Shown: in pieces, positions 18,531 through 29,290 of the stretch | Layout of the letters: each line of letters starts with the position of its first letter | How positions within the stretch are numbered: the first letter of the stretch is position 1 | Assembly: GCA_021824145.1 (NCBI GenBank) | Contig: JAKALM010000007.1 | Coordinates: 1 to 64,000 of the forward strand | DNA length: 64,000 nucleotides | Source: Bacteroidota bacterium | GTDB lineage: Bacteria; Bacteroidota; Ignavibacteria; Ignavibacteriales; Ignavibacteriaceae | Direction of reading: 5' to 3' | Position numbers and translations under genes: made by a program | Notes under the pieces: model-generated | Databases searched by the model: none | Told to the model about the DNA's origin: nothing | What the model saw: the letters and a program-made list of their open reading frames with translations, nothing else

Positions 18531-19202
18531 TTAAACCAATTTTGTTGAGAATATAAATCTTTTTATTATTAAAAAGATGGAAATATAAATTGAAATTATT
18601 CCAACAATATAAATATCCCAGTGAAAATAAGTAGGAACATATCGTGAATAAATAAGTGCTAAAGAATTATTTATTTCAGCTGATATAGAAATTTTATTTG
18701 ATAGATTTTCAATTATAAATTTCGCATAATCCCATATAAAAGAAATAAATATTAAAACTGCTCCAAGATAAATTAAAAGCCATTCATAAATTCTTAATTT
18801 AAAATTTGAATTGTTTTTTTGAGTGTACAAAATAATTAGCGATAGACAAATCATAGTTAGAGAAACAATGATTGGAGAAATTACAGGTCCAACCCACGGC
18901 ACCGGAATTAAGAAAAGAATATCCCATGTAAAAAAAGATGAAGGCCAATTTAAAATAATTTTTAATCCGATATAATAAACAATGTCCCAAACAGCAAAGC
19001 TAAAAAGAAAGAAAGGGAAAATTTGATTTTTATTATTTGCTGTCAACCAAGCAACTGAAAGGAGCATTATTAGAGTGCAAACTTCCCGAAATAATTCAAT
19101 ATTAATAATTTGCTCAGATATTACAGCCAATGGGAACTCAAACCCATTTGGATAATAAATCTTTCTTAAATACACCACAACGATGGATTCAAATATTCCC
19201 AT
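18531..19202 (-). CDS. Multi-pass membrane protein of unknown function; true start probably further upstream
   Basis: From the ATG at 19202 this is a 223-residue protein with about six membrane helices, including AWLTANNK... FAVWDIVYYIGLK, PVPWVGPVISPIIVSL and a WDIYIVGIISIYISIF-type helix near the C-terminus. The N-terminus starts in the middle of a hydrophobic helix (GIFESIVVVYLRKIYYPNG), and the same frame stays open upstream to a TAG at 19248-19250, adding IIKKKLILLVIYSIS. That looks like the missing half of the first helix, but no ATG, GTG or TTG lies there. An ATT start at 19244, a codon error or a recent mutation are possible. I cannot assign a function. Confidence 0.7.
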   Translation of the reverse strand: MGIFESIVVVYLRKIYYPNGFEFPLAVISEQIINIELFREVCTLIMLLSVAWLTANNKNQIFPFFLFSFAVWDIVYYIGLKIILNWPSSFFTWDILFLIPVPWVGPVISPIIVSLTMICLSLIILYTQKNNSNFKLRIYEWLLIYLGAVLIFISFIWDYAKFIIENLSNKISISAEINNSLALIYSRYVPTYFHWDIYIVGIISIYISIFLIIKRFIFSTKLV

Positions 19203-19571
19203 CGATATTGAATAAATAACTAAAAGAATTAATTTCTTTTTAATGATCTAAACCTTAAAAATAATTAATTGATAATTTTGCCTTAAGTAGATAATTTACA
19301 AACAGTGCAATTCTAATCTAAGTTAAAATTTATTCCAAGTTCGGTTAAATTTAAGTAATTCAATTTCAGTATATATATTGTCATCAAAAATCATACATCC
19401 TCATAAACTTTCATTTCAGAATTTTCATCTAAATAAGTAAAAATAAATTACCAAACACAAATACTAACTAAAATTTTAATCTAATTTGATTAATAAAAAA
19501 GGAGCTTAACTTAAAATATAGAAATAAATTTTAAGTTAACTCCTTATACGATGAGAAAAAAGAAATGATAA
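19203..19571. other. Intergenic region between trxB and the membrane-protein gene
   Basis: About 370 AT-rich bases. The right end carries the trxB terminator (19492-19545). The left end (19203-19247) is probably the upstream part of the membrane-protein coding region. Between them I see no gene, repeat or clear promoter. Confidence 0.5.
19492..19545 (-). terminator. Intrinsic terminator after trxB
   Basis: Long stem with arms at 19499-19517 and 19528-19545, pairing AAGGAG and TTAACTTAAAAT with one bulged base. On the minus strand it is followed by TTTTTTATTA. It ends the thioredoxin-like / trxB transcript. Confidence 0.85.
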
Positions 19572-20522
19572 CTAAACTTGGTGTAGTACTTTCAAATTAT
19601 TAATATATTCTACTGCACTTAAAGCAGCAATTGTTCCATCAGCAACAGCAGTTGTTATCTGACGATATTTTTTCTTAATTGAATCCCCCGCTGCAAAAAC
19701 TCCAGCTACATTTGTTTCTAAATTTTCATCGGTTACAATTTCGTTCCATTTGTTTAACTCAATCAAGCCATTAAACATTTCAGTATTTGGTTTGTATCCA
19801 ATAAAAATAAACACACCATCAATATTCATTTCAGAAATATCATTAGTCCTTTGATTTTGAATCCTAACCTTTATTAGCGATTCATCACCAATAAATTCTA
19901 TTATCTTAGATTCCATAATAAAATTTATTTTAGTATTTCTTTTTGCTTCTTCAACAGCTTGAGGAAACGCTTGGAAATTATCGAACTGATGTACAATAGT
20001 GACTGAAGCTGCATATTTAGTTAAAGAAACTGCTTCTTCCAATGCAGAATTTCCTCCACCTACAACAATTATATTTTTGTCTTGGAAAAAATCTCCATCA
20101 CAAGTTGCACAATAGGAAATTCCCTTTCCTTTAAAATTATCTTCACCTAGAACACCTAATGAACGTGAACGCCCCCCGGTGGCTAAAATAATTGCTGCAG
20201 CAGAATAGACTTCTTTGTTATTCACTTCTACTGTTTTGATGTCACCTTCAAAATTAAGATTAGTTATTCTAACATTAGATTTGATTTTGCAGCCAAAATT
20301 TTTCGCCTGATTCTTCATAATATTTGCTAATTCATAACCGCTAATACTTTCAACTCCCGGATAATTAGCAATTTCATGTGTTAGAATCATTTGTCCACCA
20401 GCAGTTCCTTCATTCAATATTAGAGTATTCATCTTTGCACGAGATAAATAAATACCTGCCGTTAATCCGGCAGGGCCTCCTCCAATAACAATAACATCAA
20501 AATTATAATTGTCCATATTCAT
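19572..20522 (-). CDS. trxB: Thioredoxin-disulfide reductase
   Basis: FAD- and NADPH-binding reductase, 316 residues. FAD motif GGGPAGLTAG (14-23), redox pair Cys138-Ala-Thr-Cys141 followed by DGDFF, NADPH motif GGGNSALEEA (155-164) and the second FAD motif GVFAAGDS near 285 are all intact. It lies 24 bases downstream of an atypical thioredoxin and is probably its dedicated reductase. It is of the low-molecular-weight type. Whether NADPH is really the donor cannot be told with certainty: after GGGNSA the region QFDNFQAF lacks the HRR-type arginines usual for NADPH binding, so a ferredoxin- or flavin-dependent variant is possible. Confidence 0.9.
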   Translation of the reverse strand: MNMDNYNFDVIVIGGGPAGLTAGIYLSRAKMNTLILNEGTAGGQMILTHEIANYPGVESISGYELANIMKNQAKNFGCKIKSNVRITNLNFEGDIKTVEVNNKEVYSAAAIILATGGRSRSLGVLGEDNFKGKGISYCATCDGDFFQDKNIIVVGGGNSALEEAVSLTKYAASVTIVHQFDNFQAFPQAVEEAKRNTKINFIMESKIIEFIGDESLIKVRIQNQRTNDISEMNIDGVFIFIGYKPNTEMFNGLIELNKWNEIVTDENLETNVAGVFAAGDSIKKKYRQITTAVADGTIAALSAVEYINNLKVLHQV

Positions 20523-20546
20523 ATATAAGTTTAATTTGGTTATTAA

Positions 20547-20894
20547 TTATTCTTTACCAAAATTTTTGTTTAATATATCAGTAACTTGTTCCATCGTTTG
20601 AATACTGCTAGTTGCTTTAACAACTTTACCATTTTTAAAATAAACAGTAAAAGGTATTCCATAAAAGTTGCGGCATTCTGGCAAATTAGTTATAACATGT
20701 GAATGAGGAGCATCAAACTCTAAATCTCTAAATGCTACATGTTTGTATTCTCCTTCAATTTCTTCCATTATTCCATAAACAGGAATGCACATAGGTCCCA
20801 TTCTTCCGCAGCAAATCATTACATTTTCATTTTGCTCAATAACATTTTTAAATTCTTCCTCAGATAAAATGTGTTTAAGGTTTGTTCGTAACAT
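20547..20894 (-). CDS. Thioredoxin-fold protein with atypical active site
   Basis: A 115-residue cytoplasmic thioredoxin-fold protein. The usual WCGPC is replaced by a longer element, ICCGRMGPMCIPVY (27-40), with Cys28, Cys29 and Cys36. The GIPFTVYF segment keeps the cis-proline next to the active site, and KNGKVVK matches the usual last strands. Similar CCGxMGPMC proteins occur, from memory, in anaerobes and sulfate reducers, but I cannot give a proven role. It is the first gene of a two-gene operon with trxB and is divergent from the cysteine desulfurase gene. Confidence 0.75.
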   Translation of the reverse strand: MLRTNLKHILSEEEFKNVIEQNENVMICCGRMGPMCIPVYGIMEEIEGEYKHVAFRDLEFDAPHSHVITNLPECRNFYGIPFTVYFKNGKVVKATSSIQTMEQVTDILNKNFGKE

Positions 20895-20959
20895 TTTCTA
20901 CCTTTCTAACTTTAGTTAATTTATTTTAATTGAATTATAATTATTTTAAGTACTTTACT

Positions 20960-20973
20960 ATACGATGGTATAA
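20960..20973. promoter_or_regulatory. Candidate operator in the thioredoxin / cysteine desulfurase divergent region
   Basis: TATAC-GATG-GTATA is a 5-4-5 dyad placed between divergent redox and Fe-S genes, a position where an Rrf2/IscR-like or other redox regulator would be expected. No matching regulator gene is in the window, so this is only a candidate. Confidence 0.3.
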
Positions 20974-21096
20974 AAAGAAATTGGTTTCAACAAATTTTAA
21001 ATTAGTTTGTTTTTTTAACTATTTTTTTTACTATTATTATTTGAAAATTGAAAATCAAACAGAAAGTTTTTCATCTTTAATGCTAAAACGACAACG

Positions 21097-22272
21097 ATGA
21101 AATTTCCGATTTATTTAGATAACCATTCCACAACTCAGTTGGATCCGGAAGTATTTGAGGCAATGAAACCTTACTTTATAGAAAAATACGGAAACGCCTC
21201 AAGTAAAAATAATTCCTTAGGCTGGGAAGCTGAAAGCGCTGTTGAATATTATAGAAAGATATTTGCAGATTTTATTAATGCCGATTCTAAAGAAATTTTT
21301 TTTACGAGTGGAGCGACTGAATCAATAAATCTAGCTCATTTCGGAATTGCTGAATCGTACTCAAAAAAAGGATTTCACATAATATCATCAATTATAGAAC
21401 ATAGTGCTAGCTTTGATTCTCTTAAAATGCTTGAGAAAAAAGGATTTGAAGTTACTTATTTACCAGTAGATAAAAATGGTTTTATTGATTTGGATCAATT
21501 AAAAGATTCAATTACTAGTAAAACTATTTTAGTTTCAATAATGACTGCTAATAATGAAATTGGTACAATTAATAATCTTTCAAAAATAGGACAAATCTGC
21601 AGAGAACACGAGGTTATTTTTCACACAGATGCTTCTCAAGCTTTAGGTAAAATTCATTTTGATGTAGAAGAAAATAGCATTGATGTAGCATCCTTTTCTG
21701 CACATAAAATTTATGGACCCAAGGGAGTAGGAGGAATTTATATAAGGAATAGAAATCCAAAGATTAAAATTTCACCTCAAATTTTTGGTGGTAAACAAGA
21801 AAATGCTATACGGCCAGGTACTTTAAATGTGCCTGGCATAGTTGGATTTGGAAAAGCAGTTGAAATTTGTTCTCGAGTAATGGAAGATGAATATTATAAA
21901 ATTAAAAACTTGCGCGATAAATTATTAAAGGAATTGTTGTCCCAAATAGAAGATGTTACAATAAATGGTTCGATGGAAAATAGATTACCAAATAATTTAA
22001 ATTTATTGTTCAAATATGTTCGCTCGAGTGATTTTTTATCTAACTTAAAAGAAATTGCAGTTTCAACCGGTTCAGCTTGTAATTCGTCATCATTAAAACC
22101 TAGCCGAGTATTAAAAGCCATAGGTTTGTCGGATGAACAAGCCAATTCCTCAATAAGAATTGGACTTGGCAGATTTAATACAGAAGAAGAGATAGACTAC
22201 TCAATAAACAAAATTGTTGAAGTAGTAAAATTTTTAAGAAATATATCTATTCAAAAAAAATTAGAATTATAA
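21097..22272 (+). CDS. iscS: Cysteine desulfurase (IscS/NifS family)
   Basis: PLP enzyme that takes sulfur from L-cysteine as a persulfide for Fe-S cluster and other sulfur pathways. Family motifs: YLDNHSTT (6-13), [10 protein letters not shown] (71-80), [10 protein letters not shown] (176-185), [10 protein letters not shown] with PLP Lys204, and [10 protein letters not shown] with the sulfur-accepting Cys328. Length 391. It heads a plus-strand group with an unknown small protein, an A-type carrier and superoxide dismutase. A scaffold (IscU or SufU) is not next to it, so sulfur delivery partners must be encoded elsewhere. Confidence 0.93.
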   Translation: MKFPIYLDNHSTTQLDPEVFEAMKPYFIEKYGNASSKNNSLGWEAESAVEYYRKIFADFINADSKEIFFTSGATESINLAHFGIAESYSKKGFHIISSIIEHSASFDSLKMLEKKGFEVTYLPVDKNGFIDLDQLKDSITSKTILVSIMTANNEIGTINNLSKIGQICREHEVIFHTDASQALGKIHFDVEENSIDVASFSAHKIYGPKGVGGIYIRNRNPKIKISPQIFGGKQENAIRPGTLNVPGIVGFGKAVEICSRVMEDEYYKIKNLRDKLLKELLSQIEDVTINGSMENRLPNNLNLLFKYVRSSDFLSNLKEIAVSTGSACNSSSLKPSRVLKAIGLSDEQANSSIRIGLGRFNTEEEIDYSINKIVEVVKFLRNISIQKKLEL

Positions 22273-22329
22273 TTTTCCAATTTAGATTACACTTTAGTAA
22301 ATTGGATTATAATTTGATTTTCATTAACT

Positions 22330-22656
22330 ATGTTTAAATTTTTAACTAATAAAGACAGGAATACTTCAGTGGAATATTTGAATTTGATTACTGATGATTA
22401 TAAAATTTTTCTACAATTTTTAAAAGCAAAATATCCAATGTTTCATAATTCTAATTTTTTCTTTAGGGACTTACAATTTGGAATTGTAAAGTATTTAGAA
22501 AACAAAGGGACAAAAATTAGGTTTGATGATGCCGAAGTATTAGCAAATAAAGTTGGTAAATTTTTAGAAGATAATGGAATTTTTATCAAAGTAAATAAAA
22601 ATGCATGGAAATTGAATTATCCAGAATTTGTGATACCGGTTTCAGTAAAGTCGTAA
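22330..22656 (+). CDS. Small unknown protein between iscS and the Fe-S carrier gene
   Basis: A 108-residue soluble protein, basic and rich in Phe, Lys and Asn, with no cysteines and no signal peptide. I do not recognise a family. Predicted secondary structure is mainly helical (about 10-65 and 70-92) ending in a short beta segment. It lies 57 bases after iscS and 88 before the A-type carrier on the same strand, so it is probably co-expressed with Fe-S assembly genes. With no cysteine it is unlikely to be a scaffold; an accessory or regulatory role is only inference. Confidence 0.65.
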   Translation: MFKFLTNKDRNTSVEYLNLITDDYKIFLQFLKAKYPMFHNSNFFFRDLQFGIVKYLENKGTKIRFDDAEVLANKVGKFLEDNGIFIKVNKNAWKLNYPEFVIPVSVKS

Positions 22657-22744
22657 TTGAAAAATATCATTACAAAAGTGATTTAAAACTAAACATATAA
22701 TAATAATTTTATTCATATTTATTTTATAGATAAGGAATGTTGAA

Positions 22745-23095
22745 ATGGATAATATTCATTTAGAAACTGAAATTAAAATAACTGATAAAGCTGCAAATGA
22801 AGTAAAAAATATTATGGTCGAAAATAATGTTCCAGATAATTATGGTCTTAGAGTTGGTGTTAAAGGCGGCGGATGTTCTGGATTAACCTATACACTTGGT
22901 TTTGACGCCGCAAATAAAGATGGAGACACTATTATTGAACAAAAAGGAATTAAATTATTTGTTGATGGGAAAAGTTTATTTTATTTGTCGGGTACAGAAT
23001 TAGATTTTACTGATGGCTTAAATGGTAAAGGATTTGTTTTCAACAATCCAAATGCTTCTAAAACTTGCGGATGCGGTGAATCATTTAGTGTTTAA
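22745..23095 (+). CDS. A-type iron-sulfur carrier (IscA/ErpA family)
   Basis: A 116-residue HesB/YadR-type protein that holds and passes on Fe-S clusters. All three ligand cysteines are present: Cys44 in GGGCSGLTY and Cys108/Cys110 in TCGCGESF. The sequence alone does not separate IscA, ErpA and SufA, so no symbol is given. It is placed after the cysteine desulfurase, consistent with a minimal assembly group. Confidence 0.92.
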   Translation: MDNIHLETEIKITDKAANEVKNIMVENNVPDNYGLRVGVKGGGCSGLTYTLGFDAANKDGDTIIEQKGIKLFVDGKSLFYLSGTELDFTDGLNGKGFVFNNPNASKTCGCGESFSV

Positions 23096-23197
23096 CTAAT
23101 TAAAATTCAGAACGATATAAATCACTATAATTAGTTTTAATTGAATCTTTATTTCATTTTTTACATTTCAAAGAAAAATATTTTAATAATAAATTAT

Positions 23198-23202
23198 GGA
23201 GG
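23198..23202 (+). promoter_or_regulatory. Strong ribosome binding site of the superoxide dismutase gene
   Basis: GGAGG six bases before the ATG at 23209. Most genes in this window have no recognisable Shine-Dalgarno sequence, so this strong site suggests high expression of the dismutase. Confidence 0.7.
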
Positions 23203-23208
23203 ATAAAA

Positions 23209-23817
23209 ATGGCTAAATTTGAACTTCCCAAATTACCATATTCGTATGATGCACTTGAACCGTACATTGATAAAATGACAATGGAAATTCATTACACAAA
23301 ACATCATAATGCATATATTACAAATTTAAATAATGCAATTGCCGGAACTGATTTAGAAAATAAATCATATGAAGAATTATTTAAAGAAGTTTCAAAATTT
23401 CCTGCTGCAGTAAGAAATAATGGCGGCGGCGGATATAACCATACATTATTTTGGAATATAATGAAAAAAAATGGCGGAGGTAAACCAAATGGTGCATTAG
23501 CTGATGCTATTAACGCCGCTTTTGGAAATTTTGAAGAATTTAAAAGTAAGTTTACAAATGCTGCTGCAACCAGATTTGGTTCAGGATGGGCATGGCTTAT
23601 TGTTCAAAATGGAAAATTAGTTGTATCTTCAACTCCAAATCAAGACAATCCACTTATGGATGTTGCTGAACAAAAAGGTACACCAATTTTAGGATTAGAT
23701 GTTTGGGAGCATGCCTATTATTTGAAATATCAAAATAGAAGGCCAGAATATATAGAAAATTGGTGGAATGTTGTCAATTGGGATGAAGTAGCAGCAAAAT
23801 TTTCTTCAGTAAAATAA
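23209..23817 (+). CDS. sodA: Superoxide dismutase, Mn/Fe family (Mn-like)
   Basis: Converts superoxide to oxygen and hydrogen peroxide in the cytoplasm. Metal ligands His28, His78, Asp164 and His168 (in DVWEHAYY) are present, with 202 residues in total. Gly74 and Gln145 (in NQDNPLM) sit at the positions that are typical of manganese enzymes, so Mn or cambialistic use is more likely than strict Fe. It follows the Fe-S carrier gene and is closed by a terminator shared with atpC. Confidence 0.93.
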   Translation: MAKFELPKLPYSYDALEPYIDKMTMEIHYTKHHNAYITNLNNAIAGTDLENKSYEELFKEVSKFPAAVRNNGGGGYNHTLFWNIMKKNGGGKPNGALADAINAAFGNFEEFKSKFTNAAATRFGSGWAWLIVQNGKLVVSSTPNQDNPLMDVAEQKGTPILGLDVWEHAYYLKYQNRRPEYIENWWNVVNWDEVAAKFSSVK

Positions 23818-23834
23818 TTTAATATTATTTAAAA

Positions 23835-23868
23835 TGTAAAAGGATAGAATTAAATCTATCCTTTTACA
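23835..23868. terminator. Bidirectional terminator between sodA and atpC
   Basis: A perfect 14-bp stem, TGTAAAAGGATAGA / TCTATCCTTTTACA, with a six-base loop between convergent genes. T-rich sequence follows in both directions. Confidence 0.9.
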
Positions 23869-23892
23869 TATCTTTTCCTATTCCTCTAAAAA

Positions 23893-24318
23893 TTATTTCT
23901 GAATTAGATGAAAATATTTTTCATAAAAATTAATTCTGTTATTTGCTCTTGCTAACGCTGCTTCAGCTCTCTGAATATCAATTTTAACTGTATTTTTATT
24001 TGCTATTCTTTCCTTCGCTCTTTCAAAAGCATTTTTAGCTCTTTGAATATCCAAATCATCAACAGATTCAATTGAATCAGCTAAGATTCTAATTTTATTA
24101 TTTAGTACCTCAATTGTTCCGCCACTTGTCGAAAAATATTCCACCTTCTGATTGTCAACTTCAACTTTAATTATTCCTATTTCGAATGTACTTATTAGTG
24201 GGGCATGATTAACAAGAACCTGAAAGCTACCAATTGAACCAGGTACAGTAACAGATTTTACATTCGACGAATAGGTTAATTTTGCTGGCGTTAATATTTC
24301 TAAATTAATTTCTGTCAT
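23893..24318 (-). CDS. atpC: ATP synthase F1 subunit epsilon
   Basis: Central-stalk subunit of 141 residues. The N-terminal beta-sandwich contains VTVPGSIGSFQVLVNHAPLI (24-43), matching the family signature for the epsilon barrel. The C-terminal half (about 85-135) is the helical hairpin that can inhibit ATP hydrolysis. It is two bases downstream of atpD. No other atp genes are nearby, so the remaining F1Fo subunits are encoded elsewhere. Confidence 0.93.
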   Translation of the reverse strand: MTEINLEILTPAKLTYSSNVKSVTVPGSIGSFQVLVNHAPLISTFEIGIIKVEVDNQKVEYFSTSGGTIEVLNNKIRILADSIESVDDLDIQRAKNAFERAKERIANKNTVKIDIQRAEAALARANNRINFYEKYFHLIQK

Positions 24319-24320
24319 TT

Positions 24321-25733
<1,413 letters not shown>

Positions 25734-25853
25734 TTACCTATAAAGATTTTAAATTAAGTGTGTAAATTTAATGATACAAGCAGGATTTTACAAATATATT
25801 TGCAGTAAATTAATCTTTAATTTTCTTGTAATTTATGTGTTTAATGATGGCAA

Positions 25854-28205
25854 CTATTTAAGAAGTATTAATTTTTTAGCTGAATTGTAATCATTAATCT
25901 TTAATAAATATAAGTAGATTCCGCTAGCTAAATTTTTATTTGCTGCATTAAATTCAATTTCATATAACCCAGCTGGTTTATTCTCATCAACTAAAGTTTC
26001 AACTTCCCTTCCTAGCATATCAAAAATTTTCAATGAAACATGACCTTCTTCTGCAATTTGATATTTAATTAAAGTTGATGGGTTAAATGGATTTGGATAA
26101 TTTTGAAATAATTTAAAACTATGAATTTCATTATTTTTATCACCACTGACTTTAGTAGGGACAAAAAATGTTCCGGTGCCTCCCGCATCGGCATATCTTT
26201 GTTTAAAATCTTGTAAATATTGATTTGCAATTTTAGCATCGTGAATAATTAATGTATTCTCATCATTTTCATTCTCCGCTGCCGATGACCAATTATGTGA
26301 ACCTGTTATAACAATCGGATCACTATTCCAAGTTTCGGCATCTATAATTCCATATTTATCATGTAATACACTCCCAGGATTTGGATGCATATCTGCAAAT
26401 GTTGAAAGATATGAATATTCGCTGCCGTTATCATTGATATTATTTATAACACCCCTAATATCTTTTACAGTGCTTGAATTCCTCATCTTAATTGCATCTG
26501 CAATATCATTTCTTGTAACAGTATATTGTGCCATATAAATATCATGATCGGAAGAATTTATTGCATTTATTATTTTACTTGTTGTTCCATCGGATGGACT
26601 AAAATATAAATATATAGTTCTACCGCCTATTGTAAATGTATGTTGAGTATTATCTGATTTTTGATTTCCGAATTTTGCATTTGCAGAACTGGGAGTATCG
26701 CCAGAACTTCCCCACATCTCTTCAAATTCTTTTTGATATGCTTTTGTTATGGTTGGATCGTTAATTTCAACAACATTATTTTTCCAATTGAGTTCGGTTG
26801 CAGTTACATTCCAAGAGCCTGTCCACAACCAATCATTTGCATCTATTGTATCTCTGGCATCGAAAACAAAAAATTTATTATGCATTATTCCTGGAAGTGT
26901 AGAAGAATCAGGTGGTCTTTGACTAATTAGAATACCAGCAGAAATTAATGATTGCATACTATTCTGAATCGGATTTGAAGTACTTCGGTGGTCATATACT
27001 ACTCGAATTTTTACACCCCTATTTTTTGCAAGAATTAATGCATTCGCAACTTCAGGCATATCTTGAAAACTGTAAACAGCCATATCTATTGAATAATTCG
27101 CTTTATTTATTCTATCAATTAGCTTTTGTCTATAATCTACATTACCTAATGCTGCATTCCCCGGATACGCCAATGTTGTATCAACAGGATAATTAAAATA
27201 AATATTAATTTTACCTAATGTAGGATTCGAAGAAACGGTTGTAACCGATTGAATATCACTTTCACTAGTTCCATTAGAGTTCGTGGAATATACTTTAAAA
27301 TAGTAAGTTGTTGATTGTTTTAGTCCATCAATTTTAATTTTATGGAATGTAGTATCTTCATTTACACTAATTGAATCCAACTCAAGCGAAGTTGTCAATC
27401 CATATTTTATTTTACTATCTCCGCTCCTAGCCGTGTTGAAAAAAACTGTAAAGGAAGAAGTATCTATATCGGAAGCTAACACAGGTGTTAAAATTAATGG
27501 CGCTCCGTTGGTTACAATATCTAGAATAAATCTTGGTAAAATTTGATAACCAGAATTGTATGGTGTTGCATTTTTATATTGACTTACAATTCCAATTAAA
27601 TCAACTTTTCCTGAGGGAATTGGTGTTCCAATAATAGTCGTTGCATTATTATCTATTCTCAAACCTTGAGATAATGTACCAGAAGGATCTGATATATCAT
27701 AATTGTATCCGCTTGTTCCTCCATTAAAATTTCCCGTGCCAGAAATGGTTACATTATTTATTCGAACAAGTTTACTTTCATATTCTTCTACACCATTCCA
27801 CGATTGGTTCATAATTTGGGAAAGCGTAACAACTTCAGGATCAACTGGATGATTTGAAGAAATTACATTAATTGTGCATCCAGTGAAATAATTCATTTCA
27901 GCCAAACCGTTATAATTACTTAGATTTCCTGATATTATTACTGAATCGCCAATATTCATTTTAGAAAAATACCCGCTGCCGTATAAAGCCACGCCCCCAG
28001 TTTCATCTTGAATTGATCCTGGACCGCTGCTTCCAAATTGGTTAGTTGATGTTATAATTCCTGTTATTGTAAATGTTTTTCCAACATTTAATGGCACTCC
28101 GTTTTTATCATTAATACGTACGCTATCAATTGAAGTTATTGTTTGGGAATATAATTCCAGAGTTATCGATAAAACTATAATTAAAATAGAATTAAATTTT
28201 TTCAT
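25854..28205 (-). CDS. Secreted phospholipase D-like protein with two HKD motifs and T9SS sorting domain
   Basis: A 783-residue exported protein. In order: signal peptide (1-20), an OB-fold region like those of extracellular nucleases (about 22-235), a fibronectin type III domain (about 240-330), a PLD domain with two intact HKD motifs (MHNKFFVFD with downstream GSWN; LHDKYGIID with GSHNWS), and a T9SS type A sorting domain (YPNPFNPSTLIKYQ onward). The HKD pair normally forms one phosphodiesterase site that cuts DNA or phospholipids. The OB-fold partner favours an extracellular nuclease but does not prove it. It is the last gene of the seven-gene surface operon, overlapping the preceding gene by four bases. 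Confidence 0.82.
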   Translation of the reverse strand: MKKFNSILIIVLSITLELYSQTITSIDSVRINDKNGVPLNVGKTFTITGIITSTNQFGSSGPGSIQDETGGVALYGSGYFSKMNIGDSVIISGNLSNYNGLAEMNYFTGCTINVISSNHPVDPEVVTLSQIMNQSWNGVEEYESKLVRINNVTISGTGNFNGGTSGYNYDISDPSGTLSQGLRIDNNATTIIGTPIPSGKVDLIGIVSQYKNATPYNSGYQILPRFILDIVTNGAPLILTPVLASDIDTSSFTVFFNTARSGDSKIKYGLTTSLELDSISVNEDTTFHKIKIDGLKQSTTYYFKVYSTNSNGTSESDIQSVTTVSSNPTLGKINIYFNYPVDTTLAYPGNAALGNVDYRQKLIDRINKANYSIDMAVYSFQDMPEVANALILAKNRGVKIRVVYDHRSTSNPIQNSMQSLISAGILISQRPPDSSTLPGIMHNKFFVFDARDTIDANDWLWTGSWNVTATELNWKNNVVEINDPTITKAYQKEFEEMWGSSGDTPSSANAKFGNQKSDNTQHTFTIGGRTIYLYFSPSDGTTSKIINAINSSDHDIYMAQYTVTRNDIADAIKMRNSSTVKDIRGVINNINDNGSEYSYLSTFADMHPNPGSVLHDKYGIIDAETWNSDPIVITGSHNWSSAAENENDENTLIIHDAKIANQYLQDFKQRYADAGGTGTFFVPTKVSGDKNNEIHSFKLFQNYPNPFNPSTLIKYQIAEEGHVSLKIFDMLGREVETLVDENKPAGLYEIEFNAANKNLASGIYLYLLKINDYNSAKKLILLK

Positions 28206-29290
28206 TGTCTTAAATCCGTAGAAAGTACAAATCGTAGAATTCTGTTATTTCCGGTATCCGCCACATATAAAATTTGATCGAAATACGCGACAGAATATGG
28301 CCCATTAAAAACTGCTGGTCCGCCAAAAGATTGCAGCTCATCTCCGAAAGGCGAAAATTTAAAAACACTATCCTTTTGTGCATCAGCAACAAAAATATTT
28401 CCAGCATCATCCAGACAAGATCCTTCTGGCTTTCCAAACTTATTTGGAGTCATAAATGCACCACCATCCGATGGAGTTAATCTAGCTTGATAATCTGCTG
28501 AAACAGCTGTAATAACATAAGTTAGCCATTGTGTTTTTAAACTGTTATTACCGGTTAATGTAATTATTATATCTATATTTTTTTTATTAAAAGAAGTTAT
28601 TGAACTAATTTGATTTGCAGAAACTAATCCCGAACTTAACGGATCAATATCGGGAATTCTTCCAATCAATGTATCCCCCACACCGCCGCCAAAGAGTTCT
28701 TTAGGACTGAAATATAAAATCGAATTATCAGGATCTATAAAACTTGAATTATTAGGCCCTGTTCTTGTTACATAGAAAGTGTTATTATAAAAAACAGCTA
28801 CGCCTGTATATTGTCTATTAGGGAAATTTAAATCAACCGGACGAGGCAATAGCATTGTTGCTGGTGCAGATCCTATTTGATGTTGTGCTGAAACTAAATC
28901 TAATTTAAATACTGCAGAATATGTTTGTGTCTGTCCGTTTACAACAGTATCAAACTGTGCACAAACTATCAAATTCAATTTATAATCTTCCGCCAATGCA
29001 ACCGGTCTTTTTATGTGTCTTGTTCCTAGAATGTTGCCATTAAGGTTCATCATTACTATACGATCGTTATAAGTATCTGCAACGTAGATGAACGGTTCTC
29101 TACCAATTATAATTGCTTGTGGTTTATTAAATCCTTCCCAAACTGGATTTAATTGAACATAAACTGTATCACCAGCAATATTGGCATTTCCACTATTTTG
29201 GTTAAGCTGACTTATATCAAACTTATCGCCACAGCTAATTATAAATGGCAACAATAAAATTAAAATCAATATAAAATTTTTATGCTTCAT
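28202..29290 (-). CDS. Propeller lipoprotein (NHL-type repeats)
   Basis: A 362-residue lipoprotein: the signal ends in a lipobox FIISC with Cys20 as lipid anchor. The mature part carries NHL-like repeats such as PFIYVADTYNDRIVMMN, GNIFVADAQKDSVFKFS and ILYVADTGNNRILRF, forming a six-bladed propeller. Such propellers bind ligands or partners, and some are enzymes, but no catalytic residues can be named. It overlaps the neighbouring genes on both sides by one and four bases, so it is translated together with the PorV-like and PLD-like genes. Confidence 0.8.
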   Translation of the reverse strand: MKHKNFILILILLLPFIISCGDKFDISQLNQNSGNANIAGDTVYVQLNPVWEGFNKPQAIIIGREPFIYVADTYNDRIVMMNLNGNILGTRHIKRPVALAEDYKLNLIVCAQFDTVVNGQTQTYSAVFKLDLVSAQHQIGSAPATMLLPRPVDLNFPNRQYTGVAVFYNNTFYVTRTGPNNSSFIDPDNSILYFSPKELFGGGVGDTLIGRIPDIDPLSSGLVSANQISSITSFNKKNIDIIITLTGNNSLKTQWLTYVITAVSADYQARLTPSDGGAFMTPNKFGKPEGSCLDDAGNIFVADAQKDSVFKFSPFGDELQSFGGPAVFNGPYSVAYFDQILYVADTGNNRILRFVLSTDLRQ

